A stretch of 7,426 nucleotides of DNA, taken from positions 1-7,426 of the forward strand of contig JAKAHE010000106.1 of assembly GCA_021815285.1 (NCBI GenBank), written 5' to 3'. Source of the DNA: Nitrospirota bacterium. Its GTDB lineage: Bacteria; Nitrospirota; JACRHJ01. The position numbers and the translations under genes are program-made. Under the pieces are notes generated by a model. The model saw only the letters and a list, made by a program, of their open reading frames with translations. It did no database searches and was not told the DNA's origin. This document shows, piece by piece, positions 1-6,907 of the stretch. Numbering within the stretch: the stretch's first letter is position 1; each line of letters opens with the position of its first letter.

Positions 1-2739
1 AAGCCGTTTATCTTCCCGGACAATCTCCGCCCCCTGGAGTATCCTCTGGCCGCTTCGCCAGTACATGTTCGGCCATTCGCGGCTTATGTCTATGTCTCCA
101 AGCGGCAGGAAATCGATAGGCACGGCGGCGATTCCAAGGTTCCGGAGCTTCTCCGGGAGGTCGAGGTTGAGCCCCCCGTCGCAGCCGTTGTAAGGCCTGC
201 TCATGATTACTATCGCGCGGCCTTCCTCTCCCAGCGAACAGAGGAACTCGGCTCCCGCCTTTTTCACGCCGTCGTAAAATTCCCTCTGCGCGTCCCGGCC
301 CGCCCCCAAAGCGGACTTTATCCTTCCAATTCCGATAGCATAATCCGAAAGCGCGGCCTTCAATTCCTTCGCCATCTCGCCCGCGCCACGCCCGAAGTCT
401 ATCGACGGGGCGATTAGCTTAAGACCCGGTATGGCCGCGCCGGCGAGGTACGGGATGGTCTGGACGTACGGGCAGGCAAGACCCCGCATTTTTCCACCGT
501 CCTGCGCGAGGTTTATGAACGAAGGAAGGAATATACGCTCGACGCCCTTGTCCACCAGGTCGAGTATGTGCCCGTGGGCCATTTTTATCGGGAAGCACGA
601 CTCTGCCCCCACCGCCTCCAGACCGCGGCGTATGGTGGTCTTGTTTGAGCGGTCTGACAGGATTACGGTAAATCCAAGCTCCTCCAGGAACGTCCGCCAG
701 AAAGGGAACTGCTCGTGGAAGAAGAGCGCGTATGGTATGCCGATTTTCGGGCCCGAAACCCGCGACGCATCGTAGCCCTTGAGGAGCAGCTCTTCCCGGA
801 CGGCGAACAGGCGCGGTGCTTTGTTTTCGTCCTTCGCGGCCTTTCGCTTGACGTCGTATTTCTCGCACCGTGAGCCGTAAAAAAGCTTGTCCTTCTCGCC
901 GTCTATCGTAACCTGTCTTATCTCGCACTGGTTGGAGCAGCCCTTGCAATCGAAGGATTTTATGCTGTAATTGCGATTGGCCAGGTCGAAGCCCTTGAAG
1001 GCGCTGACTTTAATCCCGGTCTGTTCGGCATGTTTCTTTGCGATGAGCGCCATGCCTATCGCGCCGGTTACATCGTGGTGCGGCGGGACGGTAATGGGCT
1101 TCCCCGTCACGCGCTCGAACGCCGCCGCGACACCCTTGTTGAACGCCACTCCGCCCTGGAAGAATATCCGCTCGCCTACTTTCTTGTCTCCTACTACACG
1201 GTTCAAGTAATTATAGACAATGGAGTATCCGAGCCCGGCGACAAGGTCTTCCTTCGGCGCGCCCTTCTGCTGGTGAGAGACGACGGCGGACTCCATGAAT
1301 ACCGTGCAGCGCTCGCCAAGGGATATGGGGCAGCGGGAATTGAGCGACATCTCTCCGAACTGGTTCTTGATGTTTATGTCGAGTTTTTCCGCCTGCTCTT
1401 CCAGGAACGAGCCCGTCCCGGCGGCGCATACCTTGTTCATCTCGAAATCCACGACGACCCCGCCCCGAAGACTTATGAACTTCGAGTCCTGCCCGCCTAT
1501 CTCGAATATCGTGTCCACAAAAGGGTCGATGTCCGCCGCCGCCGTGGCCTGGGCCGTAATCTCGTTTTTCACAATGTCCGCGCCTATGAAATCGGCTATC
1601 ATGTAGCGCCCGGAACCTGTCGTCCCGGCGCCCTTTATCGTTATCCTGTCGCCTATCTCCGCGCCGACTTCCCTGAGGCCCCTGCGCACCGCCTCAAGCG
1701 GCCTGCCCGCCGTCATGAGATAGCGCTTGGAGAGCACGCGCTTCTTCTCGTCTATAACGACGACGTTCGTGCTTATGGAGCCTATGTCCACTCCGAGATA
1801 AGCGTCGATTTTATTACCATTGCCTTCGATATTACTGACCTCGGAGAGCGGGCTTGAGCGTATGAGGAACTTCTCGTCCGCCATAAGCGGCGCCAGCCCC
1901 TCGCCTTTGTATCGGGAAACCTTCAGGTGCGCGCGCACCTTCTCGGCGCCCCGGAATGCCCGGATATCCCCCCTGGCCTTCGCGTAAAGCGCCGCGCCCG
2001 CCGCCGCGAGGACGGAGAAATGTTCCGGAACGGTTAAGTCATCCCCGACCTTCAAGACCTCCCTGAAGGCCCGCACCATGCCGGCATTCGCCGCCACCCC
2101 GCCCGCGAATATCATTGGAGAGAGCATTTTCTTGCCCCGGCCTATGGCGCTCTTGAAGTTCCGTGCCACGGCGAAGCATAGCCCGGCGACGATATCGTAA
2201 TCCGGCGTGGCAAGCTGCTGGAGGTGTATCATGTCGGACTTTGCGAATACGCTGCACCGCCCGGCGATGCGCGGCGGGTTTTCGGACCTGAGAGCAAGCT
2301 CGCCGAACTCGTCCTCGATTTTAATGTTCAGCCTCTCGGCCTGCTGGTCGAGGAACGAGCCTGTGCCGGCGGCGCATGCGGAGTTCATGGAGAAGTCCTT
2401 GAGTCTGCCGTTTTCCATCACGAGGAGTTTCGAGTCTTCTCCGCCCATTTCGATTACCGTTCTTACCTGCGGGTAATATCTCCCGGCGGCGGCGGAAAGC
2501 GCGACGACCTCGTTTACGTGGGTAACATCGAGTATGCTGGCCAGCAGCTTTCCGGCGGAGCCTGTAACGACAAGCGGCGTGCCGTCGGGCAGGGCGTCGA
2601 GGAACTCCAGGGCGGCGGAAAGAGCCTGCCCGTAGTGTCTTTTGTATCCGGACGAGATAATTTCCCCGTCGGCCCCAAGCGTTACGGTCTTCACGCTTAC
2701 GGAGCCTAAGTCAATTCCGACAATGCCTTCCGCACCCAA
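1..2739 (-). CDS. Fused acyl-CoA dehydratase activase (two ATPase modules + DUF2229), 3' end outside window
   Basis: I read 913 uninterrupted codons with no stop; the C-terminus lies beyond base 1. There are two tandem BadF/BadG/BcrA/BcrD (ASKHA-fold) ATPase modules. Module 1 has GIDLGS near residue 8, TGSAG at 59, EMGGEDSK at 97, NSACAAGTG with Cys122, and GRCSVFAKSD with Cys162. Module 2 has GVDIGS near 316, TGSGR at 374, EIGGQDSK at 413, CAAGTG at Cys438, and ERCTVF at Cys478. A Cys-rich segment follows (Cys598, 601, 605, then RCEKY at 625). A DUF2229-like region starts near KIGIPYAL (665) and includes CFPIKMAHGH (715) and MSRPYNG (846). In this family ATP hydrolysis drives a very low-potential electron from a [4Fe-4S] cluster into 2-hydroxyacyl-CoA dehydratase, benzoyl-CoA reductase or double-cubane partners. 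The true substrate is unknown. The TTG start is chosen because AAAGGAGG lies 9 bases upstream and an in-frame stop lies at 2755-2757. It follows pncB and may share its transcript. Confidence 0.9.
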   Translation of the reverse strand, partial: MGAEGIVGIDLGSVSVKTVTLGADGEIISSGYKRHYGQALSAALEFLDALPDGTPLVVTGSAGKLLASILDVTHVNEVVALSAAAGRYYPQVRTVIEMGGEDSKLLVMENGRLKDFSMNSACAAGTGSFLDQQAERLNIKIEDEFGELALRSENPPRIAGRCSVFAKSDMIHLQQLATPDYDIVAGLCFAVARNFKSAIGRGKKMLSPMIFAGGVAANAGMVRAFREVLKVGDDLTVPEHFSVLAAAGAALYAKARGDIRAFRGAEKVRAHLKVSRYKGEGLAPLMADEKFLIRSSPLSEVSNIEGNGNKIDAYLGVDIGSISTNVVVIDEKKRVLSKRYLMTAGRPLEAVRRGLREVGAEIGDRITIKGAGTTGSGRYMIADFIGADIVKNEITAQATAAADIDPFVDTIFEIGGQDSKFISLRGGVVVDFEMNKVCAAGTGSFLEEQAEKLDINIKNQFGEMSLNSRCPISLGERCTVFMESAVVSHQQKGAPKEDLVAGLGYSIVYNYLNRVVGDKKVGERIFFQGGVAFNKGVAAAFERVTGKPITVPPHHDVTGAIGMALIAKKHAEQTGIKVSAFKGFDLANRNYSIKSFDCKGCSNQCEIRQVTIDGEKDKLFYGSRCEKYDVKRKAAKDENKAPRLFAVREELLLKGYDASRVSGPKIGIPYALFFHEQFPFWRTFLEELGFTVILSDRSNKTTIRRGLEAVGAESCFPIKMAHGHILDLVDKGVERIFLPSFINLAQDGGKMRGLACPYVQTIPYLAGAAIPGLKLIAPSIDFGRGAGEMAKELKAALSDYAIGIGRIKSALGAGRDAQREFYDGVKKAGAEFLCSLGEEGRAIVIMSRPYNGCDGGLNLDLPEKLRNLGIAAVPIDFLPLGDIDISREWPNMYWRSGQRILQGAEIVREDKRL

Positions 2740-2748
2740 AATAATAAG

Positions 2749-2756
2749 CCTCCTTT
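2749..2756 (-). promoter_or_regulatory. Ribosome binding site fixing the TTG start of the activase
   Basis: AAAGGAGG on the minus strand, 9 bases before TTG at 2739-2737. No ATG or GTG lies in frame between the upstream stop (TAA, 2757-2755) and this TTG, so the strong site supports the rare start codon. Confidence 0.8.
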
Positions 2757-2777
2757 AAAAGTCATCTCAGGCAAACG

Positions 2778-2880
2778 CCCCTCTCCCTGGCCTTCGGCCT
2801 TACCTCTCCCACGCTGGGTAGAGGGTTAAATCCTGCCCCCCTCTCCCGCAACTGGGAGAGGGGCCGGGGGAGAGGGTGAA
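2778..2880. repeat. Cluster of CCCTCTCCC-type palindromic repeats
   Basis: The stretch contains four runs of the CCTCTCCC/GGGAGAGG type. The best palindrome is CCCCTCTCCC (2838-2847), a 6-base loop, then GGGAGAGGGG (2854-2863), a perfect 10-bp stem. A second, imperfect hairpin lies at 2803-2825, and GGCC-TTC-GGCC lies at 2789-2799. The outer copies, CCCTCTCCCTGGCC and GGCCGGGGGAGAGGG, face each other as in the short intergenic repeats common in many bacterial genomes. The cluster fills the pncB-activase spacer and runs into the 3' end of pncB, where it is translated. Confidence 0.75.
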
Positions 2881-4037
2881 GCCAGACGCCGCACCGCGCG
2901 CAGGACCTTTTCCCTTATGGCGTCCGGGCCCGGAAGCTCCGGGATTAACTTCCCTTCGCGCATAAGCGGGAGCAGTATGTCGTTCATCTCTCCGCCGCAC
3001 TCGCAGCGCCTGTGCCCGTCAGCAAACGGCACGACCATATCGCAAAGGCACGAAAGGCACCTGATAACGCTTTTGGCCCCGGACAACTTCCCGCGCTTGG
3101 AGACGGGTATTCCGTTTATCTCCACAATATCCATCGAGAAGTCCACCACGGGCGCGTTCGCTATGGATGTGCCGATGCCGTAGCCGTCCACGACCGGGTT
3201 CAAGACCGGAATATCTCTCTCGCCAATCCCGCCGCTCACGAAAAGCTTTACGCCCTTGTGCCCCCTTAAGTCAAGCTCCCACCGGACTTCTTCGAGTATG
3301 CGGTAGAAATTCCCCCTGCGCGAGCCGGGCGTATCCAGCCGCATGGCGTATATTTTGTCCCCCATAGCCTCAGCCACGCGGATGGCCTCGAATTTTTCGT
3401 CCTGGAAGGTGTCTATCAGGGCAGTCCTCGCGGCGCCATGCTCGATTACCTCGTCGAACGCCTTTACGGCCTTAAGCGTGTCTCCGAATATAAGTATCAG
3501 CGCGTGCGGCATGGTGCCCATAGGGTCGTGCCCGATCAGCTCCGCGCTCTTCATTACGGACACGCCGTCGCAGCCGCCGATGTATGCGTTTCTCTCTATC
3601 ATCGGCGCGAGGACGGGGTGCATCCTGCGCGCGCCGAAGGATATTACCGGCCTCTCCCCGGCGAGCTTTTTTACGCGGGCGGCCTTCGTGGCAATACCTG
3701 AGGCCTGGCAGACAAGCCCGAGCATGGCAGTCTCGTAATGGCCGAAGTCCGTGTAATTTCCCTCTATCTCCATAACCGGCTGGCAGGGGAAAAATACCGT
3801 GCCCTCCGGCATGGAACGGACGTTTACGGGAAGCCCCAGGAGAAGCTCGGAGACCTCCTCCACGCCGGCAAATACAGCCCAGTCCCAGCCGTCCGGCAGG
3901 GTCTTTGCGATTATCTCCATCCGGACGCGCGCGTCCATTCCTTTGGCCCTCAGGATGCGCATCGTGCGGTCGAAATAGACGTCCGTTACTTTCCCGGCCT
4001 TGACATCTCTTGCGTCAGCGGTATGGAACACCCTCAA
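2826..4037 (-). CDS. pncB: Nicotinate phosphoribosyltransferase (archaeal/Thermoplasma-type)
   Basis: Joins nicotinate to PRPP to give nicotinate mononucleotide, the committed step of the Preiss-Handler NAD route, in the cytoplasm. The 403 residues follow the Thermoplasma-type enzyme closely: VFHTADARDVK near the N-terminus, PEGTVFFP (78-84), DFGHYETA (97-104), SFGARRMHP (133-141), DPMGTMPHAL with the expected active-site His178, DTPGSRRGNF (235-244), VSGG (267-270) and YGIGTSI (286-292). A zinc-knuckle-like segment near the C-terminus has Cys327, 330, 345 and 347. The TTG start overlaps the TGA of pncA; GGAGG lies 4 bases upstream, rather close. A GTG two codons later is the alternative, but family alignment favours the residue before VF at this position. 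The last ~18 residues (PSPPAPLPVAGEG region) come from an intergenic-type repeat and look like an acquired tail. Confidence 0.95.
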   Translation of the reverse strand: MRVFHTADARDVKAGKVTDVYFDRTMRILRAKGMDARVRMEIIAKTLPDGWDWAVFAGVEEVSELLLGLPVNVRSMPEGTVFFPCQPVMEIEGNYTDFGHYETAMLGLVCQASGIATKAARVKKLAGERPVISFGARRMHPVLAPMIERNAYIGGCDGVSVMKSAELIGHDPMGTMPHALILIFGDTLKAVKAFDEVIEHGAARTALIDTFQDEKFEAIRVAEAMGDKIYAMRLDTPGSRRGNFYRILEEVRWELDLRGHKGVKLFVSGGIGERDIPVLNPVVDGYGIGTSIANAPVVDFSMDIVEINGIPVSKRGKLSGAKSVIRCLSCLCDMVVPFADGHRRCECGGEMNDILLPLMREGKLIPELPGPDAIREKVLRAVRRLASPSPPAPLPVAGEGGRI

Positions 4038-4555
4038 TATACCTCCGCCTTGATCACTTCCTCAAGCTCTTTAAGCGCGAACTCGTGCATCTCCATGTCA
4101 AGGCCGGCTGTGCAGTCCCTGGGCACGCGCACTTTGAAGCCGCGCACTGTCGCCTCGGCGGCGATAAGCATTACGCAGATGTTAGTGACACAGCCGGTAA
4201 CGGTAACCAGGCCGACGCCAAGGCCCCGAAGCCTTTCCTCCAGGTCTGTTCCGTAAAACCCGAGAAGGGTCTTCTTATGAATAATTATATCCCGCTCAAG
4301 GGGTTTGAGATCGTCTATGACTTCCGCGCCGCTTGAGCCTTCGACGGCATGCGGCGGCCAGTTTTTGAACTCGATGTCGTCTTTGTCGTGCGCGTCACAG
4401 ACGTATATTACCGGCGTGCCCTCCGCGCGCGCCCTGTCAAGCTCCCGCCGGATATTCGGGATGACCTTGCGCGTCATGGGGACGTAGAGAGGCGCGTCTT
4501 CGAGGCAGAAGTCGTTTAACATGTCTATGATTAACAGAGCTTCGGGTTTTGCCAT
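4034..4555 (-). CDS. pncA: Nicotinamidase (isochorismatase-family cysteine hydrolase)
   Basis: Hydrolyses nicotinamide to nicotinate and ammonia. Starting at ATG 4555 the protein has 173 residues, normal for this family. Catalytic residues are visible: Asp11 in IIDMLNDF, Lys95 (or 94) in HKKTLLGF, and Cys127 in CVTNICV. The metal triad of true nicotinamidases is present as Asp54 and His56 (CDAH) and His69 in WPPHAVEG, followed by GAE. This separates it from plain isochorismatases. It resembles the Bacillus YueJ type (GVCTDICV). Its product feeds the next gene, pncB, which overlaps it by a few bases, so translational coupling is likely. The frame stays open upstream to ATG 4690, but that extension runs through a terminator and a repeat and lacks family similarity. 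The ribosome binding site of ATG 4555 is weak (GGCGGGAAA). Confidence 0.9.
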   Translation of the reverse strand: MAKPEALLIIDMLNDFCLEDAPLYVPMTRKVIPNIRRELDRARAEGTPVIYVCDAHDKDDIEFKNWPPHAVEGSSGAEVIDDLKPLERDIIIHKKTLLGFYGTDLEERLRGLGVGLVTVTGCVTNICVMLIAAEATVRGFKVRVPRDCTAGLDMEMHEFALKELEEVIKAEVY

Positions 4556-4565
4556 TTTCCCGCCG

Positions 4566-4593
4566 CGCAGGTACGGATACCGCAGGTATGCGG
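4566..4593. promoter_or_regulatory. Repeat/palindrome in the pncA leader, possible operator
   Basis: CGCAGGTA occurs twice, 15 bases apart (4566-4573 and 4581-4588). The second copy overlaps two small palindromes: ATACC-gca-GGTAT (4577-4589) and CCGCA-ggta-TGCGG (4580-4593). It lies just downstream of the predicted pncA start of transcription, a usual place for a repressor site. It does not resemble the NrtR operator as I know it, and no regulator is visible nearby. Confidence 0.3.
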
Positions 4594-4603
4594 AACTCTT
4601 ATC

Positions 4604-4632
4604 AAGATAGCAGAGAGGTATGGATTTTTCAA
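4604..4632 (-). promoter_or_regulatory. Sigma70-like promoter for pncA-pncB
   Basis: TTGAAA (4632-4627), a 17-base spacer, then TATCTT (4609-4604) on the minus strand. It lies directly downstream of the nifU terminator and about 50 bases before the pncA ATG, so NAD salvage appears to be transcribed separately from nifSU. Confidence 0.55.
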
Positions 4633-4641
4633 GATTAAGAG

Positions 4642-4670
4642 AAAATAAAAGGCCGGAGAAAACCGGCCCT
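4642..4670 (-). terminator. Rho-independent terminator of nifS-nifU
   Basis: On the minus strand GGCCGG and CCGGCC (4668-4663 and 4656-4651) form a stem around a 6-base loop, extended by one G-U and one A-U pair. A T-rich tail (TTTTATTTT) follows. Its position, 3' of nifU and before the pncA promoter, fits the end of the Fe-S operon. Confidence 0.75.
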
Positions 4671-4684
4671 AAAAATTCTGGCAT

Positions 4685-4763
4685 TGTCATTGCGAGCGGA
4701 GCGAAGCAATCTCAGATTTTAAAACCGGGATTGCCGCGTCGCCTCTGGCTTCTCGCAATGACA
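4685..4763. repeat. 79-bp TGTCATTGCGAG palindromic repeat
   Basis: The ends are exact inverted copies: TGTCATTGCGAG (4685-4696) and CTCGCAATGACA (4752-4763). A weaker inner pair is AGCAATCTC and GGGATTGC. This matches a short palindromic intergenic repeat of the 'CATTGCGAGCGAAGCGAAGCAATC' kind that recurs in many bacterial genomes. It has no coding capacity and is probably mobilised in trans or is a relic. It sits between the nifU stop and the nifU terminator, so it should be transcribed as part of the nifSU 3' end. Confidence 0.75.
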
Positions 4764-4796
4764 GATTTATCTCTCACCGCGCCGAAGATGCGCGCT

Positions 4797-5171
4797 CTAC
4801 TTTCCCTTCTTCTTCCTGTAGTCCGTTATCGCGCTCTGGAGCGCCTCCTCGGCGAGCACGGAGCAGTGCATCTTCTGAGACGGCAGGCCGCCAAGCGCCT
4901 CAGCCACCATAGAGTTGGAAATTTTAAGCGCGTCTTCGAGCTTCTGCCCCTTTACCATCTCGGTGACCATCGACGACGTCGCTATTGCCGCGCCGCAGCC
5001 CAGCGTCTGGAACTTTGCGTCCACGATGGTATCGTCCTTCACCTTGATGTAAAGCTCCATTATGTCACCGCAGACCGGGTTGCCGACCTTTCCCACGCCG
5101 TCAGGGTCTTTCATCTCACCGACGTTCCGGGGATTTCTGAAGTGATCCATCACTTTCTCTGAATAAGCCAT
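4797..5171 (-). CDS. nifU: Fe-S cluster assembly scaffold, IscU/NifU N-terminal type
   Basis: Scaffold on which [2Fe-2S] and [4Fe-4S] clusters are built from sulfur delivered by the cysteine desulfurase. The 124 residues are a single IscU domain, without the NifU middle or C-terminal domains. The three cluster cysteines are present: Cys34 in GNPVCGD (with Asp36), Cys59 in TLGCGAAIATSS, and Cys103 in KMHCS. The position of the HscA-binding LPPVK motif of classical IscU reads LPSQK (96-100), so dependence on an HscAB chaperone is doubtful. The C-terminus is lysine-rich. AAAGGAG lies about 12 bases before ATG 5171. The gene starts 23 bases after nifS and is clearly in the same operon; no other isc or suf gene follows. 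Confidence 0.96.
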   Translation of the reverse strand: MAYSEKVMDHFRNPRNVGEMKDPDGVGKVGNPVCGDIMELYIKVKDDTIVDAKFQTLGCGAAIATSSMVTEMVKGQKLEDALKISNSMVAEALGGLPSQKMHCSVLAEEALQSAITDYRKKKGK

Positions 5172-5194
5172 GTTGCTACAAATCTCCTTTCAAT

Positions 5195-6376
5195 TTACAC
5201 CGTCTGCTGTTTTAGAAAATCCTTGTAAATCGGGCTGAAGCTTCTGAGCTTCTCCACTACTTTCGGGAGCGCCTCCAGCACCTTGTCCACGTCTTCCGTG
5301 GTATTCTCCCTGCCCAGCGAAAACCGAAGCGCGCCGTGGCTTTTCTCCGGCGGGACGCCCATGGCCGCCAGCACGTGCGAAGGCTCCAGCGAGTCGGAGG
5401 TGCATGCAGAGCCGGACGCGGCGCAGATGCCGTGCTCGTCAAGGCTCAGGATTATGGACTCTCCCTCGACATATTCGAATATCACGTTCAGCGTCCCCGC
5501 GAGCCTCATGGTCGGATGTCCGTTAAGCTTCACGTGCGGCACACTGGCTTTTATGCCCTCCCAGAGCCGCTCCCGGAGCTTAAGAAGCCTGGCCTCCTCT
5601 GCCGGCCCCTCTGCTGCCATAAGCTCGGCGGCCTTGCCGAAGCCGACTATGCCGGGCACGTTCTCCGTACCGGGCCGAAGCGAGCGCTCCTGGTGCCCGC
5701 CGAACATTATGGGAAGTATTTTCGTTCCCTTTCTGACATACAGAAGCCCGACTCCCTTCGGGCCGTAAATCTTGTGGGACGAGGCGGAGAGGAGGTCTGC
5801 CCCAAGCTCGTTTACGTTCACGGAAAGCTTCCCGAAAGTCTGGACGGCATCGGTATGGAATGTAATCTTGTGCGCCCTGGCAATCCTGCCTATCTCTGCA
5901 ATCGGCTGGATTGTGCCGACCTCGTTATTGGCGTGCATTATGCTTATAAGCGCTGTGCCGGAGGTGATGGAGCGCTCGACGTCTTCGGGATTCACCATCC
6001 CGTATTCGTCCACCGGCAGGTAGGTTACCGACCAGCCTTCCTTCTCAAGGGCCTTGCAGGGGTTCAGGACAGCGTGATGCTCAATCTTCGTCGTGATTAT
6101 GTGGTTGCCCTTTTTCCTGTTCGCCCTTGCGGCGCCGAGCACGGCGATATTGTCGCTCTCCGTGCCGCCGCTTGTGAATATAATCTCCTCCCTGTTGCAG
6201 CCGAGTATCCCCGCCATCACGTCCCTGGCGTGCTCCATCTCGACATGGGCTTCCTGGCCGATGCAGTAAAGCGTGGAGGGGTTGCCGTAACAGCCCTTCA
6301 GCATCCTGGCCAGCGCCTCGGCTACCTCCGGTCTGACCGGCGTGGTGGCGTTGTTGTCCAGGTATATCCTGCCCAT
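5195..6376 (-). CDS. nifS: Cysteine desulfurase, NifS/IscS type
   Basis: PLP enzyme that turns L-cysteine into alanine and a protein-bound persulfide, the sulfur source for the scaffold encoded next to it. The 393 residues match the family length. Visible motifs are YLDNNATTP (5-13), SGGTESDN (69-76), His101 in EHHAV which stacks on PLP, Asp176 and Gln179 in HTDAVQ, Lys202 in SSHKIYGPKG which forms the Schiff base, RPGTENV (234-240), and catalytic Cys325 in GSACTS on the mobile loop before EPSHVL. The long loop places it in group I (NifS/IscS) rather than SufS. AAAGGAG lies about 9 bases before ATG 6376. No nitrogenase gene is visible, so the general housekeeping role is more likely than nitrogen fixation. 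Confidence 0.97.
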   Translation of the reverse strand: MGRIYLDNNATTPVRPEVAEALARMLKGCYGNPSTLYCIGQEAHVEMEHARDVMAGILGCNREEIIFTSGGTESDNIAVLGAARANRKKGNHIITTKIEHHAVLNPCKALEKEGWSVTYLPVDEYGMVNPEDVERSITSGTALISIMHANNEVGTIQPIAEIGRIARAHKITFHTDAVQTFGKLSVNVNELGADLLSASSHKIYGPKGVGLLYVRKGTKILPIMFGGHQERSLRPGTENVPGIVGFGKAAELMAAEGPAEEARLLKLRERLWEGIKASVPHVKLNGHPTMRLAGTLNVIFEYVEGESIILSLDEHGICAASGSACTSDSLEPSHVLAAMGVPPEKSHGALRFSLGRENTTEDVDKVLEALPKVVEKLRSFSPIYKDFLKQQTV

Positions 6377-6433
6377 TTCTTGACGCTCCTTTTGTAAGAT
6401 TTGCGAAAAACTCTCTCAATTCGTGAGCCTTTA

Positions 6434-6463
6434 TATATACCCAATTCTAACCCTGAATGTCAA
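6434..6463 (-). promoter_or_regulatory. Sigma70-like promoter for nifS-nifU
   Basis: Perfect TTGACA (6463-6458), an 18-base spacer, then TATATA (6439-6434) on the minus strand, about 58 bases upstream of the nifS start. It begins only 18 bases after the stop of the preceding MTH1187-family gene. No terminator separates them, so some read-through from that gene is possible. Confidence 0.65.
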
Positions 6464-6481
6464 CTATGTCTATAAAATTTC

Positions 6482-6784
6482 TTATTTCTTTACTTCCCTG
6501 CCCAGGATTTTCTCTATTGACGCCACTTTTCCCTCGATCCTGTTGCTCCTTGTCTTCCTGTCGTCTATGCTTATTTCCGTGATGACGCGCTCCGTCTGAC
6601 CCGCCAGGAGCTGGTGGCATTTTTTGATAAGCCCCATGACATCGTCCCACTCGCCTTCCACGACCGTCCCCATCGCGTTCACCTTGTACGGCAGGCCGGA
6701 TTCGTCCACCATCTTTATAACCTTCGCCACATGCTCAGATACGGACGCCCCGACCATCGGCCACATGGAGAATTCCACGACCAT
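6482..6784 (-). CDS. MTH1187/YqgV-family protein (thiamine-binding, DUF77 fold)
   Basis: The 100-residue product matches the small MTH1187/YqgV family (Pfam Thiamine_BP, formerly DUF77), a ferredoxin-like fold that forms oligomers. Some members bind thiamine; a general cellular role is not established. Family features are MVVEFSMWPMVG at the N-terminus (sheet 1), VSEHVAKVI (15-23), YKVNAMGTVVEGEWDDVM (33-50) with the conserved MGT and EGE, and a terminal ERVITEISIDDR-KTRS region (65-80) before a lysine-rich end. ATG 6784 is chosen because GGAGG lies 6 bases upstream. A longer frame to 6856 runs through a structured leader and has no family similarity. It lies upstream of nifS on the same strand, and its leader is unusually structured. 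Confidence 0.88.
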   Translation of the reverse strand: MVVEFSMWPMVGASVSEHVAKVIKMVDESGLPYKVNAMGTVVEGEWDDVMGLIKKCHQLLAGQTERVITEISIDDRKTRSNRIEGKVASIEKILGREVKK

Positions 6785-6790
6785 GACGCA

Positions 6791-6796
6791 CCTCCT
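6791..6796 (-). promoter_or_regulatory. Ribosome binding site of the MTH1187-family gene
   Basis: AGGAGG on the minus strand, 6 bases before ATG 6784. It decides this start over the upstream in-frame ATG at 6856. Confidence 0.8.
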
Positions 6797-6804
6797 GGTT
6801 ATTT

Positions 6805-6898
6805 CCTGCAAAAATGAAACTGCAGGGTCGGTTACACGCCACGAGCTCGGCCACAATGGCCCCTCGTTTTGACCGTGGCAAAGAAACCGGCCCTGCAG
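6805..6898 (-). ncRNA. Nested stem structure in the leader of the MTH1187-family gene (riboregulator candidate)
   Basis: Read on the minus strand, arms 6898-6885 and 6833-6820 pair at 13 of 14 positions (CTGCAGGGCCGGTT with AACCGACCCTGCAG). Inside are GCCACG/CGTGGC (6879-6874 with 6843-6838) and a GGCCA-ttg-TGGCC hairpin (6861-6849). The 3' outer arm can instead pair with TGCAGG at 6810-6805, 10 bases further on and 8 bases before the ribosome binding site, giving two mutually exclusive folds. I do not recognise a known riboswitch class; TPP landmarks are absent. An inverted-repeat mobile element would also explain the outer arms. Confidence 0.4.
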
Positions 6899-6907
6899 GA
6901 GCGGACT

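Noticed and set aside
1030..1857. 275-codon open frame on the plus strand opposite the activase
   Set aside because: The opposite strand encodes conserved activase motifs throughout. This frame has no recognisable domain or ribosome binding site.
4556..4690. N-terminal extension of pncA to ATG 4690
   Set aside because: It would translate through the terminator and start inside the palindromic repeat; the family N-terminus begins at MAKPEALLIID.
4764..4796. Hairpin CGCGC-7-GCGCG right after the nifU stop as a terminator
   Set aside because: It has only a 5-bp stem and no T-run after it; the hairpin at 4642-4670 is a much better terminator.
5336..6397. 353-codon open frame on the plus strand opposite nifS
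   Set aside because: It lies antisense to a fully convincing nifS, matches no family I know, and is a typical shadow of GC-rich codon use.
6785..6856. N-terminal extension of the MTH1187-family protein
   Set aside because: It starts inside the nested stem structure. The GGAGG before ATG 6784 and the 100-residue family length favour the shorter form.
6785..6901. TPP riboswitch before the thiamine-binding-family gene
   Set aside because: The conserved CUGAGA and ACCUGAUCUGGAUAAU-type segments are absent.
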